Origin: Pseudoalteromonas sp049257235
GTDB lineage: Bacteria; Pseudomonadota; Gammaproteobacteria; Enterobacterales; Alteromonadaceae
DNA: 64,000 nucleotides
Assembly (NCBI RefSeq): GCF_049257235.1
Contig: NZ_JBMMUF010000003.1
Location: forward strand, 62,001-126,000
Direction: 5' to 3'
Made by a program: the position numbers and the translations under genes
Notes under the pieces: model-generated
Seen by the model: only the letters and a program-made list of their open reading frames with translations
What the model was told of the DNA's origin: nothing
The model's database searches: none
In this document: positions 52,389-62,141 of the stretch, piece by piece
Position numbering within the stretch: the stretch's first letter is position 1
Layout of the letters: the number at the start of each line of letters is the position of its first letter

Positions 52389-54388
52389 GTAACACAGATT
52401 ATGACGTAGTCATTGTAGGCGCAGGCATTGCTGGCGGCATTGTCGCTTACGAACTTGGAAAGGCTGGCAAAAAAGTGTTAATTTTAGAGGCTGGCCCTGC
52501 TATTCCCGCAGATCGCTCAGGGTATATGAATACGTTTTATAATGCTGCGGCGAAAACGCCAGAAAGCCCGTATCCACCGGCGACACAAGGTGCTGTGCCA
52601 TCGAGCTCAGACAATCCCTTAGGCTTACCAGACCCGGCGCTAGAAAACACACCTCGCTATACGGTATTGCAAATTGGTTCATGGCGTAAACCAAAGCAGT
52701 GTTATTTTGATTACCCTAATCAAGACCCGGGCGTTACGGGCACGAGCCTTAATGCTAAGTTTGCTTTTGCCAGCTCCTATGAGCGCATTGGTGGCGGCAC
52801 AACTTGGCACTGGCTTGGTACATGCTTACGGCTATTTCCTCAAGACTTTGCCATGCAAACCCTTTACAAACAAGGTGTTGACTGGCCAGGCGGTGAACAA
52901 TTTTATCAAGACTTGGTGCCGTATTATGAACAAGCCGTCAATGAGATAAATGTCGCTGGCGATAAAGTGCAAATAGATAAACTCTACAGCCAGTTTAACG
53001 TTGATCCCAGCGGACAATATGGTGCTGATTATAACTATCCTATGCCGGGGATCACCCCTGCTATTCAGGATGACACATACCAAAACGCTGTGGCGGGATG
53101 GAGTTATGAAGGGAACCCTGTCTATGTTACCCCTACCCCTCAAGGGCGTAACTCGCGCCCCGGAGAGCGCAGACAATGCGCAGGTAACACCAATTGCATT
53201 CCACTTTGTCCAATCCAAGCCAAGTACGATGCCACCGTAACGCTAGCTAGAGCACAGCAAACAGGAAACGTGGATATTTGGTATCAACATGTCGCTGCTA
53301 ATATTCAACTTAGTCCAGACGGCAAACAGGTCAGCGCCATTGACTACCTCAGTTACACCGTTCCCAATGGCATAGCGACTGGCAAAGGAACGGTCACGGC
53401 CAAGCTGTTTGTATTGGCTGCGCACGCGATTGAAACGCCGAAACTGCTGTTAATGTCGAATAAAAATCCAGGATTTGAAAACGGTGTTGCCAATAGCAGC
53501 GATCAGGTTGGCCGTAACTTGATGGACCATGTAATGTATTTGGGTTGGGGGTTGGCAAAAGATCCGATTTACCCATACCGTGGGCCCTTGTCGACAGGCG
53601 GGGTTGAGTCACTGCGCGATGGTGAATTTCGCCATGAGCGCTCAGCATATCGCATTGAAATTGGTAATGAAGGCTGGCAATGGGCGGCCAATGATCCGGG
53701 CACGACACTTGCTGATTTTGTATTTGGTCAAAATAACTCGCAACTCAATGGTGATTCAGTTAACCAACAAGGCCAAGCCCTGCGCTGGGATAAAAGCTTA
53801 CCCGCCAATGCTAAGCTCTTTGGCGCACAACTAGTGAAAACACTCAATCAAATCTACACCCGACAACTACGCTTGGGCTACTTAATTGAGCAACTTCCAG
53901 ATCCCAATAATCGCGTTGAGCTATCAGACACCTTAACGGACAACTTGGGTTTGCCAAGACCGAAAGTGACATACCGTTTAGCTTCAGACTATGAACGCAA
54001 AGCATTTGTCTCAGCCAAGCAAATCACTACCGAGATATTCAATAAGATGGGGGCGAGAGAATATACCCAAGACCCAGGTGAACCTGACTTGAGTAACACT
54101 GCAAACGCCACATCAAATAACTTTCAATATCGTGATAGCACGGGCACGCTACATAACTTTAAGTTTTATGGCGCCGGACACATTGTTGGCACCTATCGGA
54201 TGGGCACGTGTAAGCACACCTCTGTACTGAATCACAGACAGCAATCTTGGGATCACCATAATCTATATATGGTAGGCAGTGGCGTGTTTCCAACGATAGG
54301 GACTGGCAACCCAACTTTAACCATTGCGGCATTGGCCTTCCAAGCGGCCCAATACATGTTAGAGGACCTACAAGGAAGCACAGCATGA
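52385..54388 (+). CDS. GMC family FAD-dependent oxidoreductase
   Basis: 667 residues. The FAD-binding motif VVIVGAGIAGGIVAYELG starts at residue 8, and the second flavin site is GGGTTWHWLGTCLR. The active-site region at the end reads GAGHIVGTYRMGTC and then WDHHNLYMVGSGVFPTIGTG, with His residues that remove the substrate proton. It should oxidise a sugar or alcohol and pass electrons to the cytochrome protein encoded upstream. No signal peptide is present. It overlaps both neighbours by 4 bp. Confidence 0.88.
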   Translation: MSNTDYDVVIVGAGIAGGIVAYELGKAGKKVLILEAGPAIPADRSGYMNTFYNAAAKTPESPYPPATQGAVPSSSDNPLGLPDPALENTPRYTVLQIGSWRKPKQCYFDYPNQDPGVTGTSLNAKFAFASSYERIGGGTTWHWLGTCLRLFPQDFAMQTLYKQGVDWPGGEQFYQDLVPYYEQAVNEINVAGDKVQIDKLYSQFNVDPSGQYGADYNYPMPGITPAIQDDTYQNAVAGWSYEGNPVYVTPTPQGRNSRPGERRQCAGNTNCIPLCPIQAKYDATVTLARAQQTGNVDIWYQHVAANIQLSPDGKQVSAIDYLSYTVPNGIATGKGTVTAKLFVLAAHAIETPKLLLMSNKNPGFENGVANSSDQVGRNLMDHVMYLGWGLAKDPIYPYRGPLSTGGVESLRDGEFRHERSAYRIEIGNEGWQWAANDPGTTLADFVFGQNNSQLNGDSVNQQGQALRWDKSLPANAKLFGAQLVKTLNQIYTRQLRLGYLIEQLPDPNNRVELSDTLTDNLGLPRPKVTYRLASDYERKAFVSAKQITTEIFNKMGAREYTQDPGEPDLSNTANATSNNFQYRDSTGTLHNFKFYGAGHIVGTYRMGTCKHTSVLNHRQQSWDHHNLYMVGSGVFPTIGTGNPTLTIAALAFQAAQYMLEDLQGSTA

Positions 54389-55344
54389 CAGCCAAACTCA
54401 TACTCATAATTGGCTTAAGTTTTAGTGGGAGTGGCCTGTGTGCCACGACCCTTAACTTAAACCCTATTCACAGCACCGATTCATTTACTTCACTTGTCCA
54501 ACAGGTGAATAGTTGGAATGAAGCCAAAAACACTCTGGTAGTCATGGATAATGATGACACGCTCACCATGATCTCCTGCCCTGACAACGGCAATCCAGAT
54601 AACTGCCAATATCTAGGCGGCGCAGCGTGGTATTCGTGGCAAAGTGGATTACTAAAAAGCGGTGCCAAGATGCGCGTAGCGGATAACACACACGAACTTA
54701 TTGAGGCATCTGACTTACTTTTTGCGCTCAATACCATGGTATTTACCCGTGAAAATGTTCCCTCTGTACTAAAAGCGCTGGGTGATAAAGGCGTGAGATT
54801 AATGGTGGAAACAGCTCGCGGCAATCAAACCATCTCAGCGACCGAGGACCAGTTTACTGACTTAATGGTCACCGAGGACATCAACTTACATGACTACATC
54901 AGCACGCGGAGCTTACACTTTAACGGCCTAAGTAGCCTAGCAAGCCCGTATATGTCGTGCGATAGTGGCTCATCGCGCAGCATATCTTATCGCAGCGGAG
55001 TGATGTATTTAGCAGGACAAGACAAGGGCCGCAATTTGTTGTGTTTGCTACAGCACTACAACCAAGATAAAACAAGTGAGCAAGATATTACCCATATAGT
55101 CTTTATCGATGACACCTTAGAGAACGTTAAAAGTGTGCATGATGCTCTTTCTCAGCACCCTGAATATACATTCGCAGCCTTTCACTACACCGCACTTGCC
55201 AGCCATAAACAAGCACTGACAAAGGGAGAACTCGCTGACACATTTCAGGCAAAAGCAACCCAACGATGGTGCAATCTCATAACTGGCATGCATAACAACC
55301 TGTTGCAGCCGAGTTATGCTCGCCTTTGTTCTAAGCAAAAATAA
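54385..55344 (+). CDS. Periplasmic HAD-like protein (DUF2608 type)
   Basis: 319 residues with an N-terminal signal peptide (about 1-20, LILIIGLSFSGSGLCA). HAD motif I is VVMDNDDTLTM (nucleophile and acid Asp residues), and HIVFIDDTLENVKSV carries the late acidic residues. The protein resembles DUF2608 proteins, whose substrate is unknown. Its ATGA start overlaps the GMC stop, so it belongs to the same translationally coupled cluster, which suggests a phosphorylated or metal-linked step in the same pathway. That is inference. Confidence 0.72.
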   Translation: MTAKLILIIGLSFSGSGLCATTLNLNPIHSTDSFTSLVQQVNSWNEAKNTLVVMDNDDTLTMISCPDNGNPDNCQYLGGAAWYSWQSGLLKSGAKMRVADNTHELIEASDLLFALNTMVFTRENVPSVLKALGDKGVRLMVETARGNQTISATEDQFTDLMVTEDINLHDYISTRSLHFNGLSSLASPYMSCDSGSSRSISYRSGVMYLAGQDKGRNLLCLLQHYNQDKTSEQDITHIVFIDDTLENVKSVHDALSQHPEYTFAAFHYTALASHKQALTKGELADTFQAKATQRWCNLITGMHNNLLQPSYARLCSKQK

Positions 55345-55547
55345 ATGTAACTAATTATGCCAAGCCATGGTGTGCTCAACTGCACAAAATACTGATTTTT
55401 AAATACTTTATTTCAATTTAAGGCTGTACTTTGTACCTATGCATCGCATTTATTGTAATGCCCTGTAATAACCTAAGTTAAAAAATAGACTATATTTTGT
55501 ACTAACCCTTTTTTATTAACCTAGGCTTAACGCGGGAATGAAGAGCC

Positions 55548-55877
55548 ATGAATAGAACCGACTGTTTTATATCGCTGTGCAATACACTAATGGAATATCA
55601 ATCTATAAGACCAATGATCCCATTGGATGATGAGATGATGTGTTGTGAATACATGCCCGTATGGTTGGAGAACATTGAGCACGAGAATCACGGCCTGTGC
55701 CAACGTGTATTAGATACCTACGAGGCGCTACAGCAAGTGCAGCCAAGTTTGTCTGTACAGCAGTTAGGTAATGCCATGTTTGCTGAGCGCAATGGCGCAG
55801 ATTTTGTAAAAGCCTGTCAACGCTTGGTGTATCTATGCCAGCAAGGCTACTGGCCTTCTGAAAGGCGAGCCAGTTAG
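55548..55877 (+). CDS. Shortened paralogue of the FAD-SLDH small subunit
   Basis: 109 residues. It aligns along its whole length with the first two thirds of the small subunit at 51888: both have an N-terminal F(I/V)-(S/A)-L, then D-D/M...W...I, an S-x-x-Q-(L/I)-G motif, and G-x-x-F-x-x-AC(Q/R)-x-L-(V/I)-YL...WP. It lacks the C-terminal segment with GYWAEAP. It may regulate or replace the full subunit, or be decaying. About 200 bp separate it from the cluster, so it may have its own promoter. Confidence 0.72.
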   Translation: MNRTDCFISLCNTLMEYQSIRPMIPLDDEMMCCEYMPVWLENIEHENHGLCQRVLDTYEALQQVQPSLSVQQLGNAMFAERNGADFVKACQRLVYLCQQGYWPSERRAS

Positions 55878-55912
55878 TACCGAGTCTCATTAATTGCTTC
55901 ACCAGCACATAC

Positions 55913-55942
55913 AAAAAACCCGGCCAAGGCCGGGTTTTTTTA
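55913..55942. terminator. Bidirectional intrinsic terminator
   Basis: AACCCGGCC and GGCCGGGTT arms with a 2-3 base loop, A-run before and T-run after, between the paralogue gene and lpd, which converge. Confidence 0.9.
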
Positions 55943-55960
55943 TACATCAAGAAAAAGTGA

Positions 55961-57373
55961 TTACTTCTTCTTAACTGCTTTTTTGTTTGGCAGGTCAGTG
56001 ATTGAACCTTCAAAGATTTCCGCAGCTAGACCGATAGACTCGTTCAGCGTTGGGTGAGCGTGGATAGTTAGCGCGATGTCTTCACCGTCTGCACCCATCT
56101 CAACTGCTAGGCCGATTTCGCCAAGCATTTCACCTGCGTTAATACCAACCATAGCACCACCAATGATACGACCTGTGTCTTTATCAAAGATAAGCTTAGT
56201 TTGACCTTCAGTACGCGCTGATGCGATTGCACGACCTGATGCCGCCCATGGGAATACCGCAGTTTCAATCTTCAAGCCTTGCTCTTTCGCTTCTTTCTCA
56301 GTAACACCAACCCATGCAATTTCTGGGTCTGTGTACGCGATTGAAGGAATACACTTAGGATCGAAGAAGTGTTTCTGACCAGAGATAACCTCTGCAGCAA
56401 CGTGACCTTCGTGAACCGCTTTGTGCGCTAGCATAGGCTGACCTACGATGTCACCGATTGCAAAGATGTGGTCTATATTTGTCTTCATTTGCTTGTCAGT
56501 GTTGATGAAGCCACGCTCGTCAACATTAACGCCCGCTTTGTCAGCGTCAAGAAGCTTACCGTTAGGAGTACGGCCTACAGCAACAAGTACTTTGTCATAA
56601 CGTACTGGCTCAGCTGGCGCGTTCTTACCTTCGAATGTTACGTATAGACCGTCATCTTTAGCATCAACAGCAACTACTTTAGTAGAAAGCATTACGTTGA
56701 ACTTGTCTTTAACGTACTTTTGGTAAATCTTGATTACGTCTTTGTCAGCCGCAGGAACTAGCTGGTCCGCAAACTCAACAACGTCGATTTGTGAACCTAG
56801 TGCGCGGTAAACAGTACCCATCTCAAGACCGATGATACCACCACCTAATACAAGTAGCTTCTCTGGTACATCTTTAAGCTCTAGAGCACCTGTTGAATCG
56901 ATTACACGCTCATCTTCAGGGATGAAAGGTAGACTTACAGGCTGAGAACCTGCTGCGATAATAGCATTGTCGAATGTGATCGTTGTGCCATCAACGTCAA
57001 TGGTGTTGCTGCCAGTGAATTTACCGTAGCCGTTAACTACTTTCACTTTACGCATTTTAGCCATGCCGTCTAAGCCACCAGTCAATTGACCGATTACAGA
57101 TTCTTTCCAACCACGGATTTTGTCTAGGTCGATTTCAGGCTTGCCGAAAGATACACCGTGTGACGCCATTTCGCTTGCGTCATCAATAACTTTAGCAACG
57201 TGAAGTAGTGCTTTAGAAGGAATACAACCTACGTTCAAGCACACACCACCTAACGTGTTGCGCGACTCTACTAGAGTAACTTCTAAACCTAAGTCTGCGG
57301 CACGGAAAGCTGCAGAATAACCACCAGGACCACCGCCTAGTACAACGACTTGTGTTTTGATTTCGTTGCTCAT
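55961..57373 (-). CDS. lpd: Dihydrolipoyl dehydrogenase (E3)
   Basis: 470 residues. N-terminal FAD site VVLGGGPGGYSAAFRAA, redox-active disulfide GGVCLNVGCIPSKALL (Cys pair four residues apart), NAD site VLGGGIIGLEMG, and C-terminal His-Glu in HAHPTLNESI. E3 is shared by pyruvate and 2-oxoglutarate dehydrogenases. A lysine-rich tail ends the protein. It follows aceF by 143 bp with a terminator between, so it is probably also expressed separately. Confidence 0.97.
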   Translation of the reverse strand: MSNEIKTQVVVLGGGPGGYSAAFRAADLGLEVTLVESRNTLGGVCLNVGCIPSKALLHVAKVIDDASEMASHGVSFGKPEIDLDKIRGWKESVIGQLTGGLDGMAKMRKVKVVNGYGKFTGSNTIDVDGTTITFDNAIIAAGSQPVSLPFIPEDERVIDSTGALELKDVPEKLLVLGGGIIGLEMGTVYRALGSQIDVVEFADQLVPAADKDVIKIYQKYVKDKFNVMLSTKVVAVDAKDDGLYVTFEGKNAPAEPVRYDKVLVAVGRTPNGKLLDADKAGVNVDERGFINTDKQMKTNIDHIFAIGDIVGQPMLAHKAVHEGHVAAEVISGQKHFFDPKCIPSIAYTDPEIAWVGVTEKEAKEQGLKIETAVFPWAASGRAIASARTEGQTKLIFDKDTGRIIGGAMVGINAGEMLGEIGLAVEMGADGEDIALTIHAHPTLNESIGLAAEIFEGSITDLPNKKAVKKK

Positions 57374-57474
57374 GCTATTACCTTATTTTGTCCGAACGGG
57401 AAGCAATAACGAATAATTTCATTAAACGGTCATTGCTCACAAAAATTGTGCAAAGATTGTATCATTGCCATGTA

Positions 57475-57507
57475 TAAAAATCCCAGTAAAAACCGTTTAC
57501 TGGGATT
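57475..57507 (-). terminator. Terminator between aceF and lpd
   Basis: Minus strand AATCCCAGTAAA and TTTACTGGGATT arms followed by T residues, immediately after the aceF stop. Confidence 0.85.
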
Positions 57508-57516
57508 AAAGTTGTC

Positions 57517-59376
57517 TTACATTACCAAGTTGCGAATATCGCTTAGGTAATTTGCCAGCGTCACAGTAAAGCGTGCAGCTAACGCACCGTCAATTACACG
57601 GTGGTCGTATGAACAGCTTAGCGGCACCATCAAGCGCGGCTCGAACTCTTTACCATTCCACTTCGGTTTGAAGTCAGACTTAGATACACCCAGAATCGCC
57701 ACTTCAGGCGCATTCACGATTGGCGTAAATGCTGTACCACCAATACCACCTAGGCTTGAGATAGTGAAACAGCCACCTTGCATATCTGAAGATGTCAGTT
57801 TGCCATCACGTGCTTTCGCTGAGATTTCCATTAGTTCACGAGATAGTTCGATGATGCCTTTTTTGTTTACATCACGCACTACCGGCACAACCAAACCATT
57901 TGGTGTATCAACTGCGATACCAATGTGCACGTACTTCTTCAGGATCAGGCTTTCACCATCTTCCGACAGCGATGAGTTAAAGGTTGGGAACTCTTCCAAC
58001 GCTTTCGCTGCTGCTTTCATTACAAACACAAGTGGCGTAATTTTCACGCCTAGCTTTTTCTTCTCTGCAAGCGCATTTTGCTCTTTACGGAAGGCTTCTA
58101 AGCTCGTGATATCCGCTTCATCGTATTGCGTTACATGCGGAATGTGCACCCAGTTACGGTGTAAGTTTGCACCAGAAAGTTTCTGGATACGTGAAAGCTT
58201 CTTCTCTTCCACCTCACCAAACTTACTGAAGTCCACTTTCGGCCATGGAATAAGGTCTACACCTGCACCATTGCCGCCTTTACCAGCATTACCTGATTCA
58301 ACCTGCTTAACTAGCTCTTTAACGTAGTTCTGCACGTCTTCTTTGATAACACGGTTCTTACGACCTGTGCCTTTCACTTTGGCAAGGTTGATACCAAACT
58401 CACGCGCTAAACGGCGAACAACAGGTGATGCGTGTGCGTAGTCACTGTTCTCAACGAAGTCTTCACGCTTCGCTGGCGCTGGGCCGCCTGCTTTTTGAGT
58501 CGGTGCAGGTGCCGCAGCGGCTGATGCACTTGCTGGGGCAGCAGGTGCCGCTGCAGGCGCTGAACCTTCAACTTCAAAGGTAAAGATGAGCGAACCTGTG
58601 CTCACTTTGTCGCCCACATTCACTTTTACTTCTTTCACAGTTCCTGCGAACGGAGCTGGCACTTCCATTGAAGCCTTGTCGCCTTCAACGTTCAAAATAG
58701 ATTGCTCTTCTGACACGCTGTCGCCAACATTAACCATGACTTCTGTCACTTCAACTTCGTCACCACCGATATCAGGCACGACAACTTCTTTAATTTTCAC
58801 ACCACCGCTTTGTGCTGGTGCGCTCGCAGCCGCTGGTGCAGGAGCTGAGCCAGCTGTTTCAAAGACAAACACAAGCGAGCCAGTTTTTACTTTGTCGCCA
58901 ACGTTCACTTTGATTTCTTTAACAATACCCGCTTGTGGCGCTGGCACTTCCATTGAAGCCTTATCGCCTTCAACACTTAGGATTGATTGCTCTTGCTCAA
59001 CGGTGTCACCAACACTGACCATGATTTCAGTGACTTCTACTTCATCATCACCAATATCTGGCACATTAATGTCAACACTTGCGCTGGCAGTCGCACTTGC
59101 AGCTGGCGCTGGCGCCGCTGCAGGTTCAGGAGCAGCTTCTGCAGCTGCACCTTCAAAAATCATAATCAAGGTGCCCGTTGATACCGTGTCACCTTCAGCA
59201 ATTTTGATTTCTTTAACCACACCCGCTTCGCTTGCAGGTACTTCCATAGAGGCTTTGTCACCCTCTACAGTGATAAGCGATTGCTCAACTTCAACCTTGT
59301 CACCAACGGCAACAAGAATCTCAGTCACTTCAACTTCATCGCCACCAATATCTGGTACTTTAATTTCAATAGTCAT
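57517..59376 (-). CDS. aceF: Pyruvate dehydrogenase E2, dihydrolipoyl acetyltransferase
   Basis: 619 residues from the ATG at 59376 with AAGAGG upstream; 24 extra upstream residues read as aceE-overlapping noise. Three lipoyl domains in tandem (about 1-80, 105-185, 205-285) each carry the lysine in EGDKASMEVPA. Ala/Pro-rich linkers join them. A subunit-binding domain (about 320-360, ASPVVRRLAREFG) precedes the catalytic domain ending in SYDHRVIDGALAARF. It lies 10 bp after aceE. Confidence 0.97.
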   Translation of the reverse strand: MTIEIKVPDIGGDEVEVTEILVAVGDKVEVEQSLITVEGDKASMEVPASEAGVVKEIKIAEGDTVSTGTLIMIFEGAAAEAAPEPAAAPAPAASATASASVDINVPDIGDDEVEVTEIMVSVGDTVEQEQSILSVEGDKASMEVPAPQAGIVKEIKVNVGDKVKTGSLVFVFETAGSAPAPAAASAPAQSGGVKIKEVVVPDIGGDEVEVTEVMVNVGDSVSEEQSILNVEGDKASMEVPAPFAGTVKEVKVNVGDKVSTGSLIFTFEVEGSAPAAAPAAPASASAAAAPAPTQKAGGPAPAKREDFVENSDYAHASPVVRRLAREFGINLAKVKGTGRKNRVIKEDVQNYVKELVKQVESGNAGKGGNGAGVDLIPWPKVDFSKFGEVEEKKLSRIQKLSGANLHRNWVHIPHVTQYDEADITSLEAFRKEQNALAEKKKLGVKITPLVFVMKAAAKALEEFPTFNSSLSEDGESLILKKYVHIGIAVDTPNGLVVPVVRDVNKKGIIELSRELMEISAKARDGKLTSSDMQGGCFTISSLGGIGGTAFTPIVNAPEVAILGVSKSDFKPKWNGKEFEPRLMVPLSCSYDHRVIDGALAARFTVTLANYLSDIRNLVM

Positions 59377-59386
59377 TGCTAACCTC

Positions 59387-62053
59387 TTAAGCGTACAGCG
59401 GGTTAATCTTGTCTGCGTCGATGTCGAACTTCTTAATTGCATCTGCAATTACAGATTTCTCAACATCACCACGTTTAGCTAGCTCAGTCAGTGCAGCAAC
59501 TACCACGTAACCTGCGTTCACTTCGAAGTGACGACGTAGGTTTTCACGGCTATCCGAGCGGCCGTAACCGTCAGTACCTAGTACGCGGTAAGACTCAGCT
59601 GGGATGAAGGCACGAATTTGCTCGGCATAATTCTTCATGTAGTCAGTTGCAGCAATTGCTGGTGCATCACCTAGTACAGTCGCAAGGTAAGGAACTTTTG
59701 CATCTGCTTCAGGGTGCAGCATGTTGTAACGATCTGCATCTTGCGCATCACGTGTAATTTCATTGAATGACGTCACAGAGAATACATCTGACGCAATGCC
59801 GTAGTCGTCGCTAAGGATTTGCGCCGCTTTACGAACTTCATTCATGATTGTGCCAGAGCTTAGAAGCTGCACTTGACCTTTGCTGCCAGCATAACTTTCT
59901 AGCTTATAGATACCCTTACGAATACCTTCTTCAGCACCTTCTGGCATAGCCGGTTGATGGTAGTTTTCGTTCATCAGAGTCAGGTAGTAGAACACGTTCT
60001 CTTGGTTCTCACCGTACATACGACGGATACCATCTTCGATGATTACTGCAACTTCATAACCGAATGTTGGGTCGTAAGAAATACAGTTAGGAACTGTGTT
60101 TGCAAGAATGTGGCTGTGACCATCTTCGTGCTGTAGACCTTCACCATTAAGCGTTGTACGACCTGCGGTAGCACCTAGTAAGAAACCACGTGCTTGCTGG
60201 TCACCTGCCATCCACGCCATGTCACCTACACGTTGGAAGCCAAACATTGAGTAATAGATGTAGAACGGGATCATTGGTAGATCGTTGGTGCTGTAAGATG
60301 TTGCTGCAGCAACCCATGATGACATTGCACCTAGCTCGTTGATACCTTCTTGCAGTACCTGACCGCCTTGGTCCTCTTTGTAATAAGAAACGATGTCACG
60401 GTCTTCTGGGTTGTAGTTCTGGCCACGTGGGTTGTAAATACCGATTTGGCGGAACAAGCCTTCCATACCAAACGTACGCGCTTCATCAGCAATGATTGGC
60501 ACGATATTTTTACCAATACCTTTGTCTTTTAGTAGCACATTAAGCGTACGAACAAACGACATAGTCGTTGATACTTCACGCTTTTGCTCTTCAAGTAGAG
60601 GCTTAAATGCATCTAGCTGAGGTAATGCCAGCTCTTCGCTAAAGTTAGGAAGACGCTGCGGCGTGTAGCCATGAAGCGCATTACGACGTGCATGCAAGTA
60701 TTCGTATTCTTTCGAACCTTCTTCCAATGTTAGGTAAGGAAGGTTAGCCAGATCGTCTTCTGATACCAAATCTTCAAGACCTAGACGGTTACGTAGATGT
60801 GCTACGTGCGTCATGTCCATTTTCTTAACTTGGTGCGCAATGTTTTTACCTTCAGCTGCATCACCCATGCCGTAACCTTTCACGGTTTTAGCAAGGATCA
60901 CAGTTGGACGACCTTTGGTTTCTTGCGCCGCTTTGAATGCTGCGAATAGTTTTGATGGCTCATGACCACCACGCTTCAGCGCGAAGATTTCTTCGTCTGT
61001 CATATCAGCAACAAGCGCTGCTGTTTCTGGATAGCGGCCGAAGAAGTGCTCACGCACGTAGGCACCATCTTTGGCTTTATACGTTTGGTAATCACCATCA
61101 ACTGTCTCGTTCATCAGCTGTAGTAGTTTACCTGTTGTGTCTTTAGCAAGTAGCTTGTCCCAACCACTGCCCCACACAACCTTGATTACGTTCCAGCCAG
61201 CACCTTTGAACAAACCTTCAAGTTCTTGAATGATCTTGCCGTTACCCATAACTGGGCCATCTAGACGCTGTAGGTTACAGTTAACTAGGTAGCACAGGTT
61301 ATCAAGACCTTCACGCGCAGCGAACGAAATTGCACCGCGTGATTCTGGCTCATCCATCTCGCCATCACCAAGGAATGCGTAGACGCGCTGATTAGAGGTA
61401 TCTTTTAAACCACGACCATCAAGGTACTTAAGGAAGCGAGCTTGATAGATTGATGCGATTGGACCTAGACCCATAGATACAGTTGGGAATTGCCAGAATT
61501 CAGGCATCAATTTAGGGTGTGGGTAAGAAGGAAGGCCATTGCCATCAACTTCTTGACGGAAATTGTCGAGTTGCTCAGCCGTTAAACGACCTTCAACGAA
61601 TGCGCGAGCATAAATACCCGGTGAAATGTGACCTTGGTAATACACTAAGTCACCACCGTCTTGCTCGTTAGGCGCACGGAAGAAATGGTTGAAACACACT
61701 TCGTAGAATGCAGCTGACGACTGGAAAGACGCCATGTGTCCACCTAAGTCAAGATCCTTCTTAGACGCACGCAGAACAATCATGATTGCATTCCAACGGA
61801 TGATAGAACGAATACGGCGCTCTAGATTTACATCACCCGGATATGCAGGTTCTTGGTCTGCTGGAATAGTATTAACGTAGTTTGTTGTTGTGCCTGTTGG
61901 CATATCAACGCCGTCTAAACGAGCTTGCTCTAATACTTGCTCAAGAATAAATTGCGCTCGCTCAACGCCTTCTTCACGCACTACAGACTCAAGGGCTTGT
62001 AACCACTCTTGGGTTTCAAATGCGTCTACGTCAACTTTATTGACTTCAGACAT
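59387..62053 (-). CDS. aceE: Pyruvate dehydrogenase E1 component
   Basis: 888 residues, the homodimeric E1 of gammaproteobacteria. The thiamine diphosphate motif GDGEMDEPESRGAISFA begins near residue 229. The N-terminus ETQEWLQALESVVREEG is typical. It decarboxylates pyruvate and reductively acetylates E2. AAGGAAAA precedes the ATG. It follows pdhR, which regulates it. Confidence 0.97.
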   Translation of the reverse strand: MSEVNKVDVDAFETQEWLQALESVVREEGVERAQFILEQVLEQARLDGVDMPTGTTTNYVNTIPADQEPAYPGDVNLERRIRSIIRWNAIMIVLRASKKDLDLGGHMASFQSSAAFYEVCFNHFFRAPNEQDGGDLVYYQGHISPGIYARAFVEGRLTAEQLDNFRQEVDGNGLPSYPHPKLMPEFWQFPTVSMGLGPIASIYQARFLKYLDGRGLKDTSNQRVYAFLGDGEMDEPESRGAISFAAREGLDNLCYLVNCNLQRLDGPVMGNGKIIQELEGLFKGAGWNVIKVVWGSGWDKLLAKDTTGKLLQLMNETVDGDYQTYKAKDGAYVREHFFGRYPETAALVADMTDEEIFALKRGGHEPSKLFAAFKAAQETKGRPTVILAKTVKGYGMGDAAEGKNIAHQVKKMDMTHVAHLRNRLGLEDLVSEDDLANLPYLTLEEGSKEYEYLHARRNALHGYTPQRLPNFSEELALPQLDAFKPLLEEQKREVSTTMSFVRTLNVLLKDKGIGKNIVPIIADEARTFGMEGLFRQIGIYNPRGQNYNPEDRDIVSYYKEDQGGQVLQEGINELGAMSSWVAAATSYSTNDLPMIPFYIYYSMFGFQRVGDMAWMAGDQQARGFLLGATAGRTTLNGEGLQHEDGHSHILANTVPNCISYDPTFGYEVAVIIEDGIRRMYGENQENVFYYLTLMNENYHQPAMPEGAEEGIRKGIYKLESYAGSKGQVQLLSSGTIMNEVRKAAQILSDDYGIASDVFSVTSFNEITRDAQDADRYNMLHPEADAKVPYLATVLGDAPAIAATDYMKNYAEQIRAFIPAESYRVLGTDGYGRSDSRENLRRHFEVNAGYVVVAALTELAKRGDVEKSVIADAIKKFDIDADKINPLYA

Positions 62054-62094
62054 ATGGAGTTTTCCTTATGTTTAAAATACGAATTTAAAATGCC

Positions 62095-62131
62095 AAAAAG
62101 CCCCTATGCGAGCCATGCTCCACAGGGGCTT
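62095..62131 (-). terminator. Hairpin terminator between pdhR and aceE
   Basis: Minus strand AAGCCCCT and AGGGGCTT arms followed by five T residues. It may attenuate read-through from pdhR into aceEF. Confidence 0.75.
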
Positions 62132-62141
62132 ACAGCGAATT

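Noticed and set aside
58586..59482. 298-residue plus-strand frame opposite aceF
   Set aside because: It mirrors the three lipoyl repeats of aceF and is a shadow of their biased codon use.
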